This document shows positions 52,288 through 61,974 of a stretch of DNA of 64,000 nt, piece after piece. A program made the translations under genes and the position numbers. The notes beneath the pieces are model-generated. The model saw nothing but the letters and a program-made list of their open reading frames with translations, did no database searches and had not been told where the DNA came from. Source of the DNA: an uncultured bacterium (GTDB lineage: Bacteria; Cyanobacteriota; Vampirovibrionia; Gastranaerophilales; Gastranaerophilaceae); contig CASGEL010000001.1 of assembly GCA_949300485.1 (NCBI GenBank), positions 124,001 to 188,000 of the forward strand. The letters are read 5' to 3'. Within the stretch, counting starts at the first letter, position 1, and every line of letters starts with the position of its first letter.

Positions 52288-53613
52288 CTGTATCAATTCT
52301 CCATTTAAATACCAGGTCTTGATTCCTGTAATTCTTACATTTACAAATTCACCTGTAAGATCTTTGTCGTATGGTATATGAACAATTTTATTGTTTCTGG
52401 TGCGACCTGTAACCACATTTTTGCCTTTATGATTTTCAAAATTTTCGATAAGAACTTCCATTTCGCGTCCCAGAAATTTTTTATTTGAAGCTAGACAGCA
52501 TTTTCTGTTTTGCTCATTCAACCTAGCCAAACGCTCAAATTTAGTATCTTCATCTATATATTTATCAACCCATTTAGCCGCAACTGTTTTTTCTCTTGGA
52601 GAATACGCAGCAGTATTCGAATAATCTAATCCCAAATCTTCCATTGCAGTCAAAGTCTCTATAAACTGCTCCTCTGTTTCGCCGGGAAATCCTGCGATGA
52701 AATCACTTGTTATTGTCACATCAGGAACCATATCTCTAACTTTTTGGGCAATTTTGAAATATGTCTCTCTGTCATACCTGCGATTCATCTTTTTCAAAAC
52801 TTCACTGCTACCTGACTGCATAGGAATATGAAAATATTCACAAACCTTATCAAGCTCTACTACAGTTTTTATAAGATCATCAGTGATATCCGTAGGATAT
52901 GATGTTACAAAACGAATTCTAAATTTACCTTCTATAGCATTAACTTCTTTTAATAAATCTGCAAGACGGTAATTTCTGTCTTTAAAATCTTTTCCATAAC
53001 TATCAACATTCTGACCAAGTAATGTAATTTCTTTAAAACCGGAAGCCAATGCATCTTTTACTTCTTTCAAAATTGTTTCCGGTAACCTTGAGCGTTCTCT
53101 GCCCCTGGTATATGGAACTATACAATATGTACAAAAATTATTACAACCTTCAGTTATCGGTATCCATGCATTAACCGATTTAACTCTGTTAATTTTATAT
53201 TGAACAGCTTTGTCATCTTCTGTAGCATTGGTTTCTTCACACTCACAAACCTTTTCCCCTTTGGAAACAGCTTTTATAACCTCAGGTAATGAATAAATTT
53301 TATGAGTGCCTAATACAAAATCAACATAATGCGCACGTTTAAAAATTTGTTCGGCTTTTTGCTGAGCTACACAACCACAAAAACCTATTTTTAATTCCGG
53401 TCTTGATTTTTTCCATTTTCCCCATGTACCTATTAAACTGTACGCTTTATCTTCACTTAATTGTCTTATAGAACAAGTATTTACCATTAACAAATCTGCC
53501 TCTTTTGGTTTTTCAGTTTCTTCATAGCCAAAATTTGACAACATTCCAAGCATACGCTCAGTATCAGATTTGTTCATCTGGCAGCCCATTGTTTCTATAT
53601 ATACCTTTTTCAT
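52282..53613 (-). CDS. miaB: tRNA-2-methylthio-N6-dimethylallyladenosine synthase
   Basis: The 443-residue radical SAM methylthiotransferase has the N-terminal cluster Cys11, Cys47 and Cys81, the radical SAM C-x3-C-x2-C Cys157, 161 and 164 (GCNNFCTYC), and a C-terminal TRAM domain. It adds a methylthio group to i6A37 of tRNAs. The start is supported by MKKVYIETMGCQMNKSD. It is convergent with the hypothetical gene before it. Confidence 0.95.
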   Translation of the reverse strand: MKKVYIETMGCQMNKSDTERMLGMLSNFGYEETEKPKEADLLMVNTCSIRQLSEDKAYSLIGTWGKWKKSRPELKIGFCGCVAQQKAEQIFKRAHYVDFVLGTHKIYSLPEVIKAVSKGEKVCECEETNATEDDKAVQYKINRVKSVNAWIPITEGCNNFCTYCIVPYTRGRERSRLPETILKEVKDALASGFKEITLLGQNVDSYGKDFKDRNYRLADLLKEVNAIEGKFRIRFVTSYPTDITDDLIKTVVELDKVCEYFHIPMQSGSSEVLKKMNRRYDRETYFKIAQKVRDMVPDVTITSDFIAGFPGETEEQFIETLTAMEDLGLDYSNTAAYSPREKTVAAKWVDKYIDEDTKFERLARLNEQNRKCCLASNKKFLGREMEVLIENFENHKGKNVVTGRTRNNKIVHIPYDKDLTGEFVNVRITGIKTWYLNGELIQL

Positions 53614-53659
53614 TATTCAACAACCTCTTATATTTCAACTATTGTAATTTTTATCTTAT

Positions 53660-54730
53660 ATGAAAAATAATGTTTGTAAAATTAATAAAAATTTGACCGA
53701 ATATGATTTTATACATAAAATCATAAATATAATGTCTAACTTAAATAATAAATTTCAAAAATTTTTTATAGCAACTACAATAACAATCATTATTGGAATT
53801 GTTGTATTTTACATAATATATGAAAATATTGCCACTAAACGTTTTGATACATCTATAAAAAATACAACAGCAAATACCAAAGTTATTGATGCAAATACAG
53901 ATCATAATCAGGCGCTGGATGTATCTGAATATGCGAAAAACCAAGGAGTTGAAATCCCATCAATTTTAATAAATTTTGATACTCATAGTGATATCTATTT
54001 AAATTTCAAAGTTTTAACACCCAAAGGTGCAGGAATTGAAAATTGGATAAATGAATATATTGCAAAAAACCCCAAAGTAGATACTATTTATTGGGTTATG
54101 TCAAAAGAAGCAGCAAAAAATAATAATATGCAAATATTTTTTGCCGAAAACAAGAAAAAAGATTTAGCCTGGGGTGCTCCATTATTTGGAAATGAAATAA
54201 AAAATCTTGACAAATATAAATTTGTAAAAACACCTTTATACAGACAACCTTATATACAAGAATTCTTAATAGAACCGCAGACTGCTATAATAAATGAATA
54301 TGAGCCTAACTCAAAAATGGTTAAAATATTATTTGATCCAAAAGTTCAATATAGGAAAATAAAAGTTATTAACTGCACAGAAGATACTCTGCCTGATTTT
54401 AAAAATAAAAAAGTTTTTTTAAGTATTGATGCTGATTATATAAGTAACTCAGGATTTGATACCGCAGAAAACTTCAAACTTCTTAAAAATTCAAAACAGG
54501 TAACACAAACTTTTTATTCTATGTTCAATACAATTGATAAGAAGAATATAAGACCAGAAATCATTTCACTATCATTATCACCGCAATATTTACCTCGAAA
54601 ACATCATAAACATGTACAACAAATTTTTAATTACATTATACAAACAGCAGGAAAAACAGATCCTATTCAAAAATATAAAAGGAAATATGATCCTGATCCA
54701 GATTATTTAAGAAAGACATATCATAAATAA
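53660..54730 (+). CDS. Membrane-anchored hypothetical protein with arginase-fold-like motifs (UPF0489-like)
   Basis: This 356-residue protein has one hydrophobic helix at about residues 37-56 (FFIATTITIIIGIVVFYIIY), then an extracytoplasmic domain. NFDTHSDIYLN near 110 and SIDADYISNSG near 255 resemble the D-x-H-x-D and S-x-D-x-D metal-binding motifs of the arginase/deacetylase fold as found in UPF0489 proteins. The region between includes WVMSKEAAK. The N-terminus is unclear: neither this ATG nor an internal one at about residue 25 has a good ribosome site. Enzyme activity is not proven. Confidence 0.6.
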   Translation: MKNNVCKINKNLTEYDFIHKIINIMSNLNNKFQKFFIATTITIIIGIVVFYIIYENIATKRFDTSIKNTTANTKVIDANTDHNQALDVSEYAKNQGVEIPSILINFDTHSDIYLNFKVLTPKGAGIENWINEYIAKNPKVDTIYWVMSKEAAKNNNMQIFFAENKKKDLAWGAPLFGNEIKNLDKYKFVKTPLYRQPYIQEFLIEPQTAIINEYEPNSKMVKILFDPKVQYRKIKVINCTEDTLPDFKNKKVFLSIDADYISNSGFDTAENFKLLKNSKQVTQTFYSMFNTIDKKNIRPEIISLSLSPQYLPRKHHKHVQQIFNYIIQTAGKTDPIQKYKRKYDPDPDYLRKTYHK

Positions 54731-54744
54731 ATCTTTCAACTATA

Positions 54745-57700
54745 TTAGTCAACACTCAAGACTCTATCCAAACATGCTTTTTGCGAATATTGCCATTCTC
54801 TATATGTTATACGTTTAACTTTATAACCGCAACGCTCTAAGATTGATTGCTTTTTCATATTAGACATATGAGTTTTCTTATTATCTTCAACCCCGTCAAT
54901 TTCGATTATAAAATTATTATCAACCAGTAAATCAGCACTGAGTCCAGCAACATCCGCTCCCGCTACAACTTTATGATCTAATTCTCTAATCGCTGCAGCA
55001 ACTTCGCGCTCTAATTTATTTTTATAAATATTTTCATCTATATCATTATTTAATAAAGAAGCCTTGCGTTCCTTATACTGTTTAAGATATGAAACATAAT
55101 GTCTAAAATGTCCATCAGGCATAGTTTCCAGATCATGTGACACAAAACTTATACACTTAGAACGCGCACGTGTTATTGCGACATTAAATAAATTAGGTTT
55201 TTGTAAAAAAGTAATACTTTGCGGATATGAATTATTTGCAAATGCCCAAGACATAAGTATAATATCCCGTTCATCACCCTGGAAAGTATGCGCCGTACCA
55301 ATTTCTATCTGGTGTTTTTTAATCATATAATCAGATAAAACTTTCGGAACAGAAATTTTTAACTGCTCAACCTGCGCTCTAAATGGAGAAATAATGCCAA
55401 TACTTACCGGATTATCAGGATTTTTTCTTTCGTCCTCAATAATAATTTCATGCAATGTTTTTATCAACGCTTCAATTTCAGGAAGGTTTCTTGTTGCATC
55501 CAAGTCAACTTTACCATCTGGCACCTTAATAATATCTATAGCATCATCTTCCAATGAATCCTTTTTCATAACTCGAATTCTGTCATTATAAAATTCATGG
55601 TTTGAAAAATTAATAATAGGCGGAAGACTTCTGAAATGCTCATCCAGCATAACCGAATTCATTGAATAATAATCAGCCAAATCAAACATGGAATTTGTTC
55701 TGAATCTCCACATTAATTGATATTTTTCAGGAATTCCATATTGGCTTAAGAACGACTGCTCTTTAGCCTTTTCCAAAAATGACAAATGAGGCAGCTGTTT
55801 ATCATCACCGACAACAACCGTTCTTTTAGCTCTGTACATAATAGGGAAACAGCTTGCAATATCGCACTGAGAAGCTTCATCTATAATTGCCACATCAAAC
55901 ATCCCTGGTTTCAGAGGCAGAGAATCAGATACCGCATAAGTTGTAACACACCAGCATGGAAAGGCATCTAACAAAGGTTTAAAATCTTCTTCTTCCATAA
56001 TTTGGTTTGTTTTCTTTTTCCTGCGTTCAACTAAAGCCATTGAGTGAACTTTTATCCTGCGAACTTTTTTGGCATCTCGCAAAAGAGCCTTCAAAGCTTC
56101 ACGTCTTGTACTTTTCAAAATATTTACAGCTAAGTATTTTTGTTTTTTCTTCATTTGACGAATTTGCTCCATCATTACATGAAGATTGCCTATTTTTTGA
56201 ATATCTGATTCAATTTTTCTCAATCGCCATTTTTGAGTAATAAAATCCAGTTCAACTTTTAATCTGTCAAGATTTTCAGGTTCAACCTCAAAATCTTTTA
56301 TATCAAGAATTTTCTTCAGCTGCCTTAGTGCAGACATATTAGCAAAAGAAGCAAAAAATCCTGATTTTTCCATATTATCTGTTAAGGATTTTATAACATC
56401 ATTAATATTATCAATTTCCGATTTTTTTAAAGGTCTTCGGATATATTCCATTTCTCCGACAACTGCAGACTGCTGCTGAATTTCATCTTTTAAATCATGC
56501 CAGTCTTTTTCAAGTTTTAAAATTTTTTCACATTTATCTTCTGTTTCCCTCAAGCAGTCAAGATGCTGTTTCATATCCTTAACATCCGCAAATATAAAAT
56601 CTTCAACATCTTCATCCAGCTCAAATTTACCTGAAGTTAATTCCTGCAGTTGAAAACTTAATTGTTTTTGATAATTCATACGACCGGCTCTTAAAGCAAG
56701 ATATGGAGCTCCTAAATCATTAAGCCTGTCCGCTACAACATCTACTGCTTTATCCATACGTGAAGCAACTAAAACTGTTTTTCCATTTGCTATTAAATGT
56801 GCAACAAGATTAACAATCGTCTGTGATTTACCTGTTCCAGGAGGACCTTGAACGGCAATCAACTTATTGTTTTCAACATTTCTGATAACCCTTTCCTGAG
56901 AATCACTCAAAGCTAAAGGGGTTATCGGATAAAATTCCGAAGCAGAATCTTTTAACGGGAAGTTTTTTTCAACTGATTGAGTGTATTCATCATTTATTAC
57001 GCTCAATGTAGTTTCACGAAATACTCCGCTTGGTTTTTCGGCAATTTGCATTAATTCATGTAAAACTCCTGCCGTTACTGCAGGGCGTTTTGTCAATATA
57101 ATAGCACTTTGATATGTAACAGTAAGCTTCTTAATTTCTCCGACAACAGCTTTATGTTTTTGCTCCTGAATTTCATCATCTATAATTTCATCAAAATTTT
57201 CACCCGTAATTTGAGTATCAGATAAATCTCTTGATATTTGTTCATCTTTTTCAACATTATCCTCTTCCACATTTTCAGAAGGATCGCTGCTTATTTCTAT
57301 ATCAGGAATTAAAGATTTTAATGTTGTAAGGAAAATATCCATTTTCTCTTTGGTAATAGGTAAATCCGGAACAACATCCAATATACCTTCCAAAAATAAA
57401 TCTACTTCATCATCATCTTCACCTTTTTTCAGTAAAGCAGCCAAAGCACCTGTATTAAGCGACAAAACATCATCCTGCAAAATACAATTTATGTTTACTC
57501 CATTACGTTCTAATTTACAAGGAACATACAAAAGCGGAGTTAAAAACTCATTACTTCTTCTAGATTTTCCATTACGTCCAACCAAGAACATATAACCATA
57601 TATTAAATACTTATCTCTGGCACTTGAAACTCCTTGAAGCATCAATTCTGTCAAGTTAGGATTTGCTCCGTCCAGTTTTAAATACTCAAGTCCTTGAGTT

Positions 57701-57876
57701 AGTAATGTTTCCTGTTCTTTTAAAAATATCCATTTGTTATCTTTATCGCCTTTAAGATTTCGGAATGTAGAACTTTTAACCTCTTCTCTTACACAATCAT
57801 GTAAATATTGGCTTAACTTTTTTATAAAACTGTTATTAAATGCTGAATTAAGTGCCTTAGTAGCTTCTTGTAACAT
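54745..57876 (-). CDS. SF1 (UPF1/DNA2-like) helicase with C-terminal DUF559/Vsr-like nuclease domain
   Basis: The 1043-residue protein has an N-terminal domain of about 320 residues of unknown function with an acidic linker (about 200-240). It is followed by the helicase: Walker A GPPGTGKS at 344-351, Walker B IIDEASQCD near 665, VVGDDKQLPHLS, LDEHFRS, GTAHTFQGDERD and NVAITRARS (motifs II-VI). The last 85 residues (VAAAIRELDHKVVAGADVAG, then FIIEIDG, then Y/K motifs) resemble the short endonuclease-like DUF559/Vsr/PD-(D/E)xK domain. Such helicase-nuclease fusions are common in defence islands, but none of the usual partners is adjacent. AAGGG precedes the ATG. Confidence 0.85.
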   Translation of the reverse strand: MLQEATKALNSAFNNSFIKKLSQYLHDCVREEVKSSTFRNLKGDKDNKWIFLKEQETLLTQGLEYLKLDGANPNLTELMLQGVSSARDKYLIYGYMFLVGRNGKSRRSNEFLTPLLYVPCKLERNGVNINCILQDDVLSLNTGALAALLKKGEDDDEVDLFLEGILDVVPDLPITKEKMDIFLTTLKSLIPDIEISSDPSENVEEDNVEKDEQISRDLSDTQITGENFDEIIDDEIQEQKHKAVVGEIKKLTVTYQSAIILTKRPAVTAGVLHELMQIAEKPSGVFRETTLSVINDEYTQSVEKNFPLKDSASEFYPITPLALSDSQERVIRNVENNKLIAVQGPPGTGKSQTIVNLVAHLIANGKTVLVASRMDKAVDVVADRLNDLGAPYLALRAGRMNYQKQLSFQLQELTSGKFELDEDVEDFIFADVKDMKQHLDCLRETEDKCEKILKLEKDWHDLKDEIQQQSAVVGEMEYIRRPLKKSEIDNINDVIKSLTDNMEKSGFFASFANMSALRQLKKILDIKDFEVEPENLDRLKVELDFITQKWRLRKIESDIQKIGNLHVMMEQIRQMKKKQKYLAVNILKSTRREALKALLRDAKKVRRIKVHSMALVERRKKKTNQIMEEEDFKPLLDAFPCWCVTTYAVSDSLPLKPGMFDVAIIDEASQCDIASCFPIMYRAKRTVVVGDDKQLPHLSFLEKAKEQSFLSQYGIPEKYQLMWRFRTNSMFDLADYYSMNSVMLDEHFRSLPPIINFSNHEFYNDRIRVMKKDSLEDDAIDIIKVPDGKVDLDATRNLPEIEALIKTLHEIIIEDERKNPDNPVSIGIISPFRAQVEQLKISVPKVLSDYMIKKHQIEIGTAHTFQGDERDIILMSWAFANNSYPQSITFLQKPNLFNVAITRARSKCISFVSHDLETMPDGHFRHYVSYLKQYKERKASLLNNDIDENIYKNKLEREVAAAIRELDHKVVAGADVAGLSADLLVDNNFIIEIDGVEDNKKTHMSNMKKQSILERCGYKVKRITYREWQYSQKACLDRVLSVD

Positions 57877-57940
57877 ATTTACCCTTCATAAAATTATATA
57901 ACGTCTTTCATTTTATACTATTTTACGCTAAAATCAATCT

Positions 57941-59041
57941 ATGGGCATCATCAATTTACAGGATAAAAACCTATTTTATATAGGCGGAGTTGTCAGAGAT
58001 GAACTTTTAGGTAAAAAAAGTTTTGATATTGATCTGACATACCAGGGGAACGCAATAGAATTTGCCCAAACAATTCCTGATGCAGAAATAATACAGGTAA
58101 ATGAACCATTTGGAACAGTCCGGATCAAACTGGAAAATCAGGAAATAGATATTGCCTCCACAAGAGATGAAACATACCCGCAAAAAGGGCACCTGCCGCA
58201 GGTTGAAAATATAGGCTGCTCTCTGAAAAAAGATATTTTAAGAAGAGATTTTACGATAAATGCTCTTGCTAAATCCACCTTAACAGGAGAAATAATAGAT
58301 TATACAGGAGGCCTTGAGGATTTAAAAAACAAAAAACTTAGAATTCTGCATAATAAAAGTTTTATTGATGATCCTACAAGAATTGTCCGCGGCCTGAAAT
58401 TCTCAATAAGATTTAATTTTGAGTTAGAAGAAAATACAAAAAAACTTCAGGATGAATATTTAGAAAATGTCAATTATGACATGTCCTACAAAAGATTAAA
58501 AAAAGAACTGATAGAAACTTTTAACCTTAATTCACAAAAAGCATTCGATAGATTTGTAAACGAAAAAATATATAAACTGATTTCACCTAAAGAATTTAAA
58601 CCTATTCAAAATAACAATCTTGAAAAACTAATTAATAAATATTCTCCAAAAACCGTCTGGATAATATACGTAGGGTTATTACCCGATATTGCCGGACTTC
58701 CGCTGACAAAAACAGAGAAAAAAATTGTTGATGATTTTCAAATACTAAAGTCTAAAAATTTTGAGAATGATTTTGATATTTATAAAACCTTTCAAAACAT
58801 TAATTTAGAAACTATTATAATGTATTCCGTAATAAATCCTGATATTACTCAAAAATATCTTGATCACCTTCGGTATATAAAACTTGAAATAACAGGAGAA
58901 GATTTACACAGACTACATATAAAACCTTCAATCGAGTATCAAAAATGTTTTGATTTTATTTTATCCGAAAAAATAAAAAATCCCGAGATAACTAAATCCC
59001 GGGAAGTTTTACTGGCTAAAAAATATTTTAACCTTATTTAA
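57941..59041 (+). CDS. cca: tRNA CCA-adding nucleotidyltransferase/poly(A) polymerase family
   Basis: The 366-residue class II nucleotidyltransferase has GGVVRDELLG at 15-24, catalytic Asp29 and Asp31 (FDIDL), RRDFTINALA, and DPTRIVRGLKFSIRF for the neck domain. It adds CCA to tRNA 3' ends. It is a little shorter than many family members and has no HD domain. No ribosome site is seen before the ATG, and a TAAAAT box lies 6 bases upstream. Its end overlaps the end of the convergent binding-protein gene by 8 bases. Confidence 0.88.
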   Translation: MGIINLQDKNLFYIGGVVRDELLGKKSFDIDLTYQGNAIEFAQTIPDAEIIQVNEPFGTVRIKLENQEIDIASTRDETYPQKGHLPQVENIGCSLKKDILRRDFTINALAKSTLTGEIIDYTGGLEDLKNKKLRILHNKSFIDDPTRIVRGLKFSIRFNFELEENTKKLQDEYLENVNYDMSYKRLKKELIETFNLNSQKAFDRFVNEKIYKLISPKEFKPIQNNNLEKLINKYSPKTVWIIYVGLLPDIAGLPLTKTEKKIVDDFQILKSKNFENDFDIYKTFQNINLETIIMYSVINPDITQKYLDHLRYIKLEITGEDLHRLHIKPSIEYQKCFDFILSEKIKNPEITKSREVLLAKKYFNLI

Positions 59042-59819
59042 TTCCGTAACTTTCCTGAATTTTTCTAAGATTACCGTTTTTGGTTTCAACTTTAATAATA
59101 TTATTCACTGCACTGATAAGGGTTTTTGATTCCGGGCCTTTTTTGAATGCAACTGCATACGGCTCTTTAGAATATCTTTTTGGCAGCAATTCAACACTGT
59201 CATCTTTCAAAGCCAAACCAAGCAAAATTGTATCATCAGACACTATTGCATCTGCTTTACCTTTTTTCAATGCATTAAAAGCATCCGGATAGGTTTTATA
59301 ACCAATTACTCCTACACTTGGAACAGCCATTTTCAAACTTCTTTCACTTGTTGAGCCGAATACAATAATTGCCCGTTTTTTATTTAAATCCTGCAGAGTT
59401 TTTACCTCACTGCCTTTTCTAACCAATAAAGCCTGCCCTGCCGTATAATACGGAATTGAAAAATCTAAAATCTCCTGGCGTTTAGGAGTTATAGACATAG
59501 TCGCAATAATCATATCAACATCACCTGAATACAACTTCATCATTCTGTCAGAAGCTGTTACAGGTATAAATTTAACTTTTTTATCACTGCCTAAAATCCC
59601 TCGTGCAATCAATCTTGCTAAAGCTGCATCATAACCTGCAAAATGGCCTTTTTCATCAAGATAACCAAACGGATAAGTATCGGTTTTAACCCCTACATGC
59701 AGCTCACCTCTTGACATTATAAGATTTAAATCTGAGGTTACAGGTTCTTCCTGTTTTTTACCGCATCCGCAGCATGTTATAACAACAAGCATTAACAAAG
59801 CAATTATTTTTTTATACAT
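59034..59819 (-). CDS. ABC transporter solute-binding lipoprotein (amino-acid type)
   Basis: The 261-residue protein starts with a hydrophobic signal and a lipobox-like cysteine (VVITCCGCGKK), then the SBP family 3 pattern GELHVGVKTDTYPFGY, FAGYDAALARLIA, DMIIATMSITPKRQEIL, GSTSERSL and SDDTILLGL. It binds a polar amino acid or similar ligand outside the membrane for an ABC importer. No permease or ATPase gene lies nearby, so it is an orphan in this window. Confidence 0.88.
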   Translation of the reverse strand: MYKKIIALLMLVVITCCGCGKKQEEPVTSDLNLIMSRGELHVGVKTDTYPFGYLDEKGHFAGYDAALARLIARGILGSDKKVKFIPVTASDRMMKLYSGDVDMIIATMSITPKRQEILDFSIPYYTAGQALLVRKGSEVKTLQDLNKKRAIIVFGSTSERSLKMAVPSVGVIGYKTYPDAFNALKKGKADAIVSDDTILLGLALKDDSVELLPKRYSKEPYAVAFKKGPESKTLISAVNNIIKVETKNGNLRKIQESYGIK

Positions 59820-59918
59820 AACTCTACCCTCTTTTTATCTAATAATACCTTAATCAGGTTACAAGTCAAAAAAGTTAAATATATTTATTTTTCTGAACTT
59901 TTCAGATAATATAAGCTT

Positions 59919-60419
59919 ATGAAAACAATAGTTCTAACAGGAATGATGGGTTCAGGAAAAACCCGTATAGGCAAACTGCTTGCAAAAAAATTCAATCTGC
60001 ATTTTGCAGATATTGATAACCTGATTGAGTTGCAGGAAAATATGTCTATTTCAGAAATTTTTGCACTAAAAGGCGAAGAATATTTTAGAAATATTGAAAA
60101 AGATATTATAAAAAATATTTTTAAAAATTCTGATTTGGTAATCGCACTCGGTGGAGGAGCCTTTGAAAATAAACAAACCCGAAATTTCTTATTAGAAAAC
60201 TCTTCTGTAATATATTTACAAACAGAGGCTGAAACTATTTTTCAAAGATTAAAAAATGATGATACAAGACCTCTGCTTTGTGGTAATATGTCTATAGAAA
60301 AAATAACTGAAATTATTGAACAAAGAAAACAAAATTATAAAATCGCATCCTATATAATAACAACAGACAATAAAAATCCGGATACAATAGTTGAAGAAAT
60401 TACAGGAGTTTTGAAATGA
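59919..60419 (+). CDS. aroK: Shikimate kinase
   Basis: The 166-residue kinase has a P-loop GMMGSGKT at 8-15, FADIDNLIE with the shikimate-binding aspartate, EEYFRNIE with the arginine, and ALGGGAF. It phosphorylates shikimate in chorismate synthesis. It lacks a normal ribosome site; GATAAT lies 8 bases before the ATG. Its last 4 bases overlap aroB, so the two are coupled. Confidence 0.93.
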   Translation: MKTIVLTGMMGSGKTRIGKLLAKKFNLHFADIDNLIELQENMSISEIFALKGEEYFRNIEKDIIKNIFKNSDLVIALGGGAFENKQTRNFLLENSSVIYLQTEAETIFQRLKNDDTRPLLCGNMSIEKITEIIEQRKQNYKIASYIITTDNKNPDTIVEEITGVLK

Positions 60420-61495
60420 TAAATTTATCCGTAAATATTAAAGAAAAAGAGAGAAGCTATCCAATCTACATAAATAATATTGATATAAATAATTTAAAAT
60501 CTGCAATCCTTAACGAGATAAATAACAAAAATTATATTGTAATAATAAGCCAAAAAGTTTATAAATTGTACGGTAAAATCCTTGATTTTCCAAAAGAAAA
60601 AATATTTATCCTGAAAGACGGAGAACAGGAAAAAAATGAAAAAAATTATATAAAAATTTTAAACTTTGCACTCTCAAAAAATTTAAAGAGAGAAGATGCA
60701 ATAATTGCGATTGGCGGCGGAGTTGTTGGTGATATTGCAGGATTTGCCGCATCTACGTATATGAGAGGAATAAATTTTATTCAGGTTCCGACAACACTTT
60801 TAGCAGCTACTGACAGTTCAGTAGGCGGAAAGGTCGCAATAAATTCAAAATTCGGTAAAAATCTTATAGGAGCATTCTATCAACCGAAAGCGGTTTTTAT
60901 AAATGTTAACTTTCTAAAAACACTTGATGAAAAACAACTGAAAAGCGGACTTGGTGAAGTTTTAAAATACGGATTTATCGAAAAAAGCTGCCGCCCGGAA
61001 TTTGAAGCACACCTTATCAACTTTCTGACAGAACACCACCAAAAAATTCTGTTAAAAGACATTCTAACACTTAAAGAACTTATAAAAATGTGTTTAGAAT
61101 TAAAAATTGCAGTTGTAGAAAAAGATGAAAAAGAAAATAAATTAAGAAAAATCCTCAATTACGGACATACATACGGGCACGTCGTTGAAAATCTTACAAA
61201 ATATAAAAAATATACCCATGGTCAATGTGTTATAGAAGGGATTGAATTTGCTCTTAAATTAGCACTGTATAAAAATACAATAGATAAAGAATATAAATTC
61301 CTTTGTGAAGATTTAATTAAAAAATTTGAATATTCTCCACTGCAAACTTTTGACAAAGCAAAAATTGTAAAAGTTATGGAATCAGATAAAAAAGCTACAG
61401 ATGAATATATCAATTTTATCCTTCCGACAGGATACGCAAGTGTTGAAGAATTCCAATTTACTACAGATGAAATTTTAAAAATTTTAGAAAATTAA
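60416..61495 (+). CDS. aroB: 3-Dehydroquinate synthase
   Basis: The 359-residue NAD- and zinc-dependent enzyme has KDGEQEKNEKNY, GGGVVGDIAGFAASTYMRG, VPTTLLAATDSSVGGK, GEVLKYGF and the zinc-ligand NYGHTYGHVVE. It closes the first ring of the shikimate pathway from DAHP. It overlaps aroK by ATGA. Together with pheA 10 kb away, this shows a working aromatic amino acid pathway. Confidence 0.95.
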   Translation: MINLSVNIKEKERSYPIYINNIDINNLKSAILNEINNKNYIVIISQKVYKLYGKILDFPKEKIFILKDGEQEKNEKNYIKILNFALSKNLKREDAIIAIGGGVVGDIAGFAASTYMRGINFIQVPTTLLAATDSSVGGKVAINSKFGKNLIGAFYQPKAVFINVNFLKTLDEKQLKSGLGEVLKYGFIEKSCRPEFEAHLINFLTEHHQKILLKDILTLKELIKMCLELKIAVVEKDEKENKLRKILNYGHTYGHVVENLTKYKKYTHGQCVIEGIEFALKLALYKNTIDKEYKFLCEDLIKKFEYSPLQTFDKAKIVKVMESDKKATDEYINFILPTGYASVEEFQFTTDEILKILEN

Positions 61496-61582
61496 TATTA
61501 TTGCAAACCAAGCTATATACGTGATATCATATAGAAAATTTATAGTAGCAAAAAGATACTGACTTGGAGTGCAAATTTAAAC

Positions 61583-61930
61583 ATGAATTCAAAAGATCTG
61601 CCAAAATGCCCGATAGAAACAACACTGAAAATGCTTGGCTGCAAATGGAAAGTTTTAATTATAAGAGAACTTCTCTCCGGCACCAAAAGATTTTGTGAAC
61701 TAAAAAAATCAGTAAAAGGAATAACCCAAAAAGTTCTTACGGCAAAACTACGAGAAATGGAAGAACTCGGATTGTTAGAAAGAAAAGTTTATCCCCAAAC
61801 CCCACCTAAAGTAGAATATACACTTACTGATATCGGTTATAGTCTTTTGCCTGTTATAGATGAACTAAAATCCTGGGGAAAAGATTATAAAAAATATGTT
61901 AAACTTGTTGAAAAAATGAAAATGAACTGA
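61583..61930 (+). CDS. HxlR-family transcriptional regulator
   Basis: The 115-residue winged-helix protein has KCPIETTLKMLGCKWKVLII with a conserved N-terminal cysteine (Cys9), FCELKKSVKGITQKVLTAKL, and the wing YPQTPPKVEYTLTDIG. HxlR proteins often use the N-terminal cysteine to sense oxidants, aldehydes or disulfides. No typical target such as a reductase is adjacent, so the regulated genes are elsewhere or are the small genes that follow. No strong ribosome site precedes the ATG. Confidence 0.9.
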   Translation: MNSKDLPKCPIETTLKMLGCKWKVLIIRELLSGTKRFCELKKSVKGITQKVLTAKLREMEELGLLERKVYPQTPPKVEYTLTDIGYSLLPVIDELKSWGKDYKKYVKLVEKMKMN

Positions 61931-61955
61931 TGTTTAATCAGTTCATTTTCTCTAT
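61918..61955. terminator. Terminator overlapping the HxlR stop codon
   Basis: A 13-bp stem GAAAATGAACTGA (61918-61930) / TCAGTTCATTTTC (61938-61950) with the TGA stop inside the left arm. It stands between convergent genes and can act in both directions. Confidence 0.75.
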
Positions 61956-61974
61956 AATATAAATAAAATTAAAT

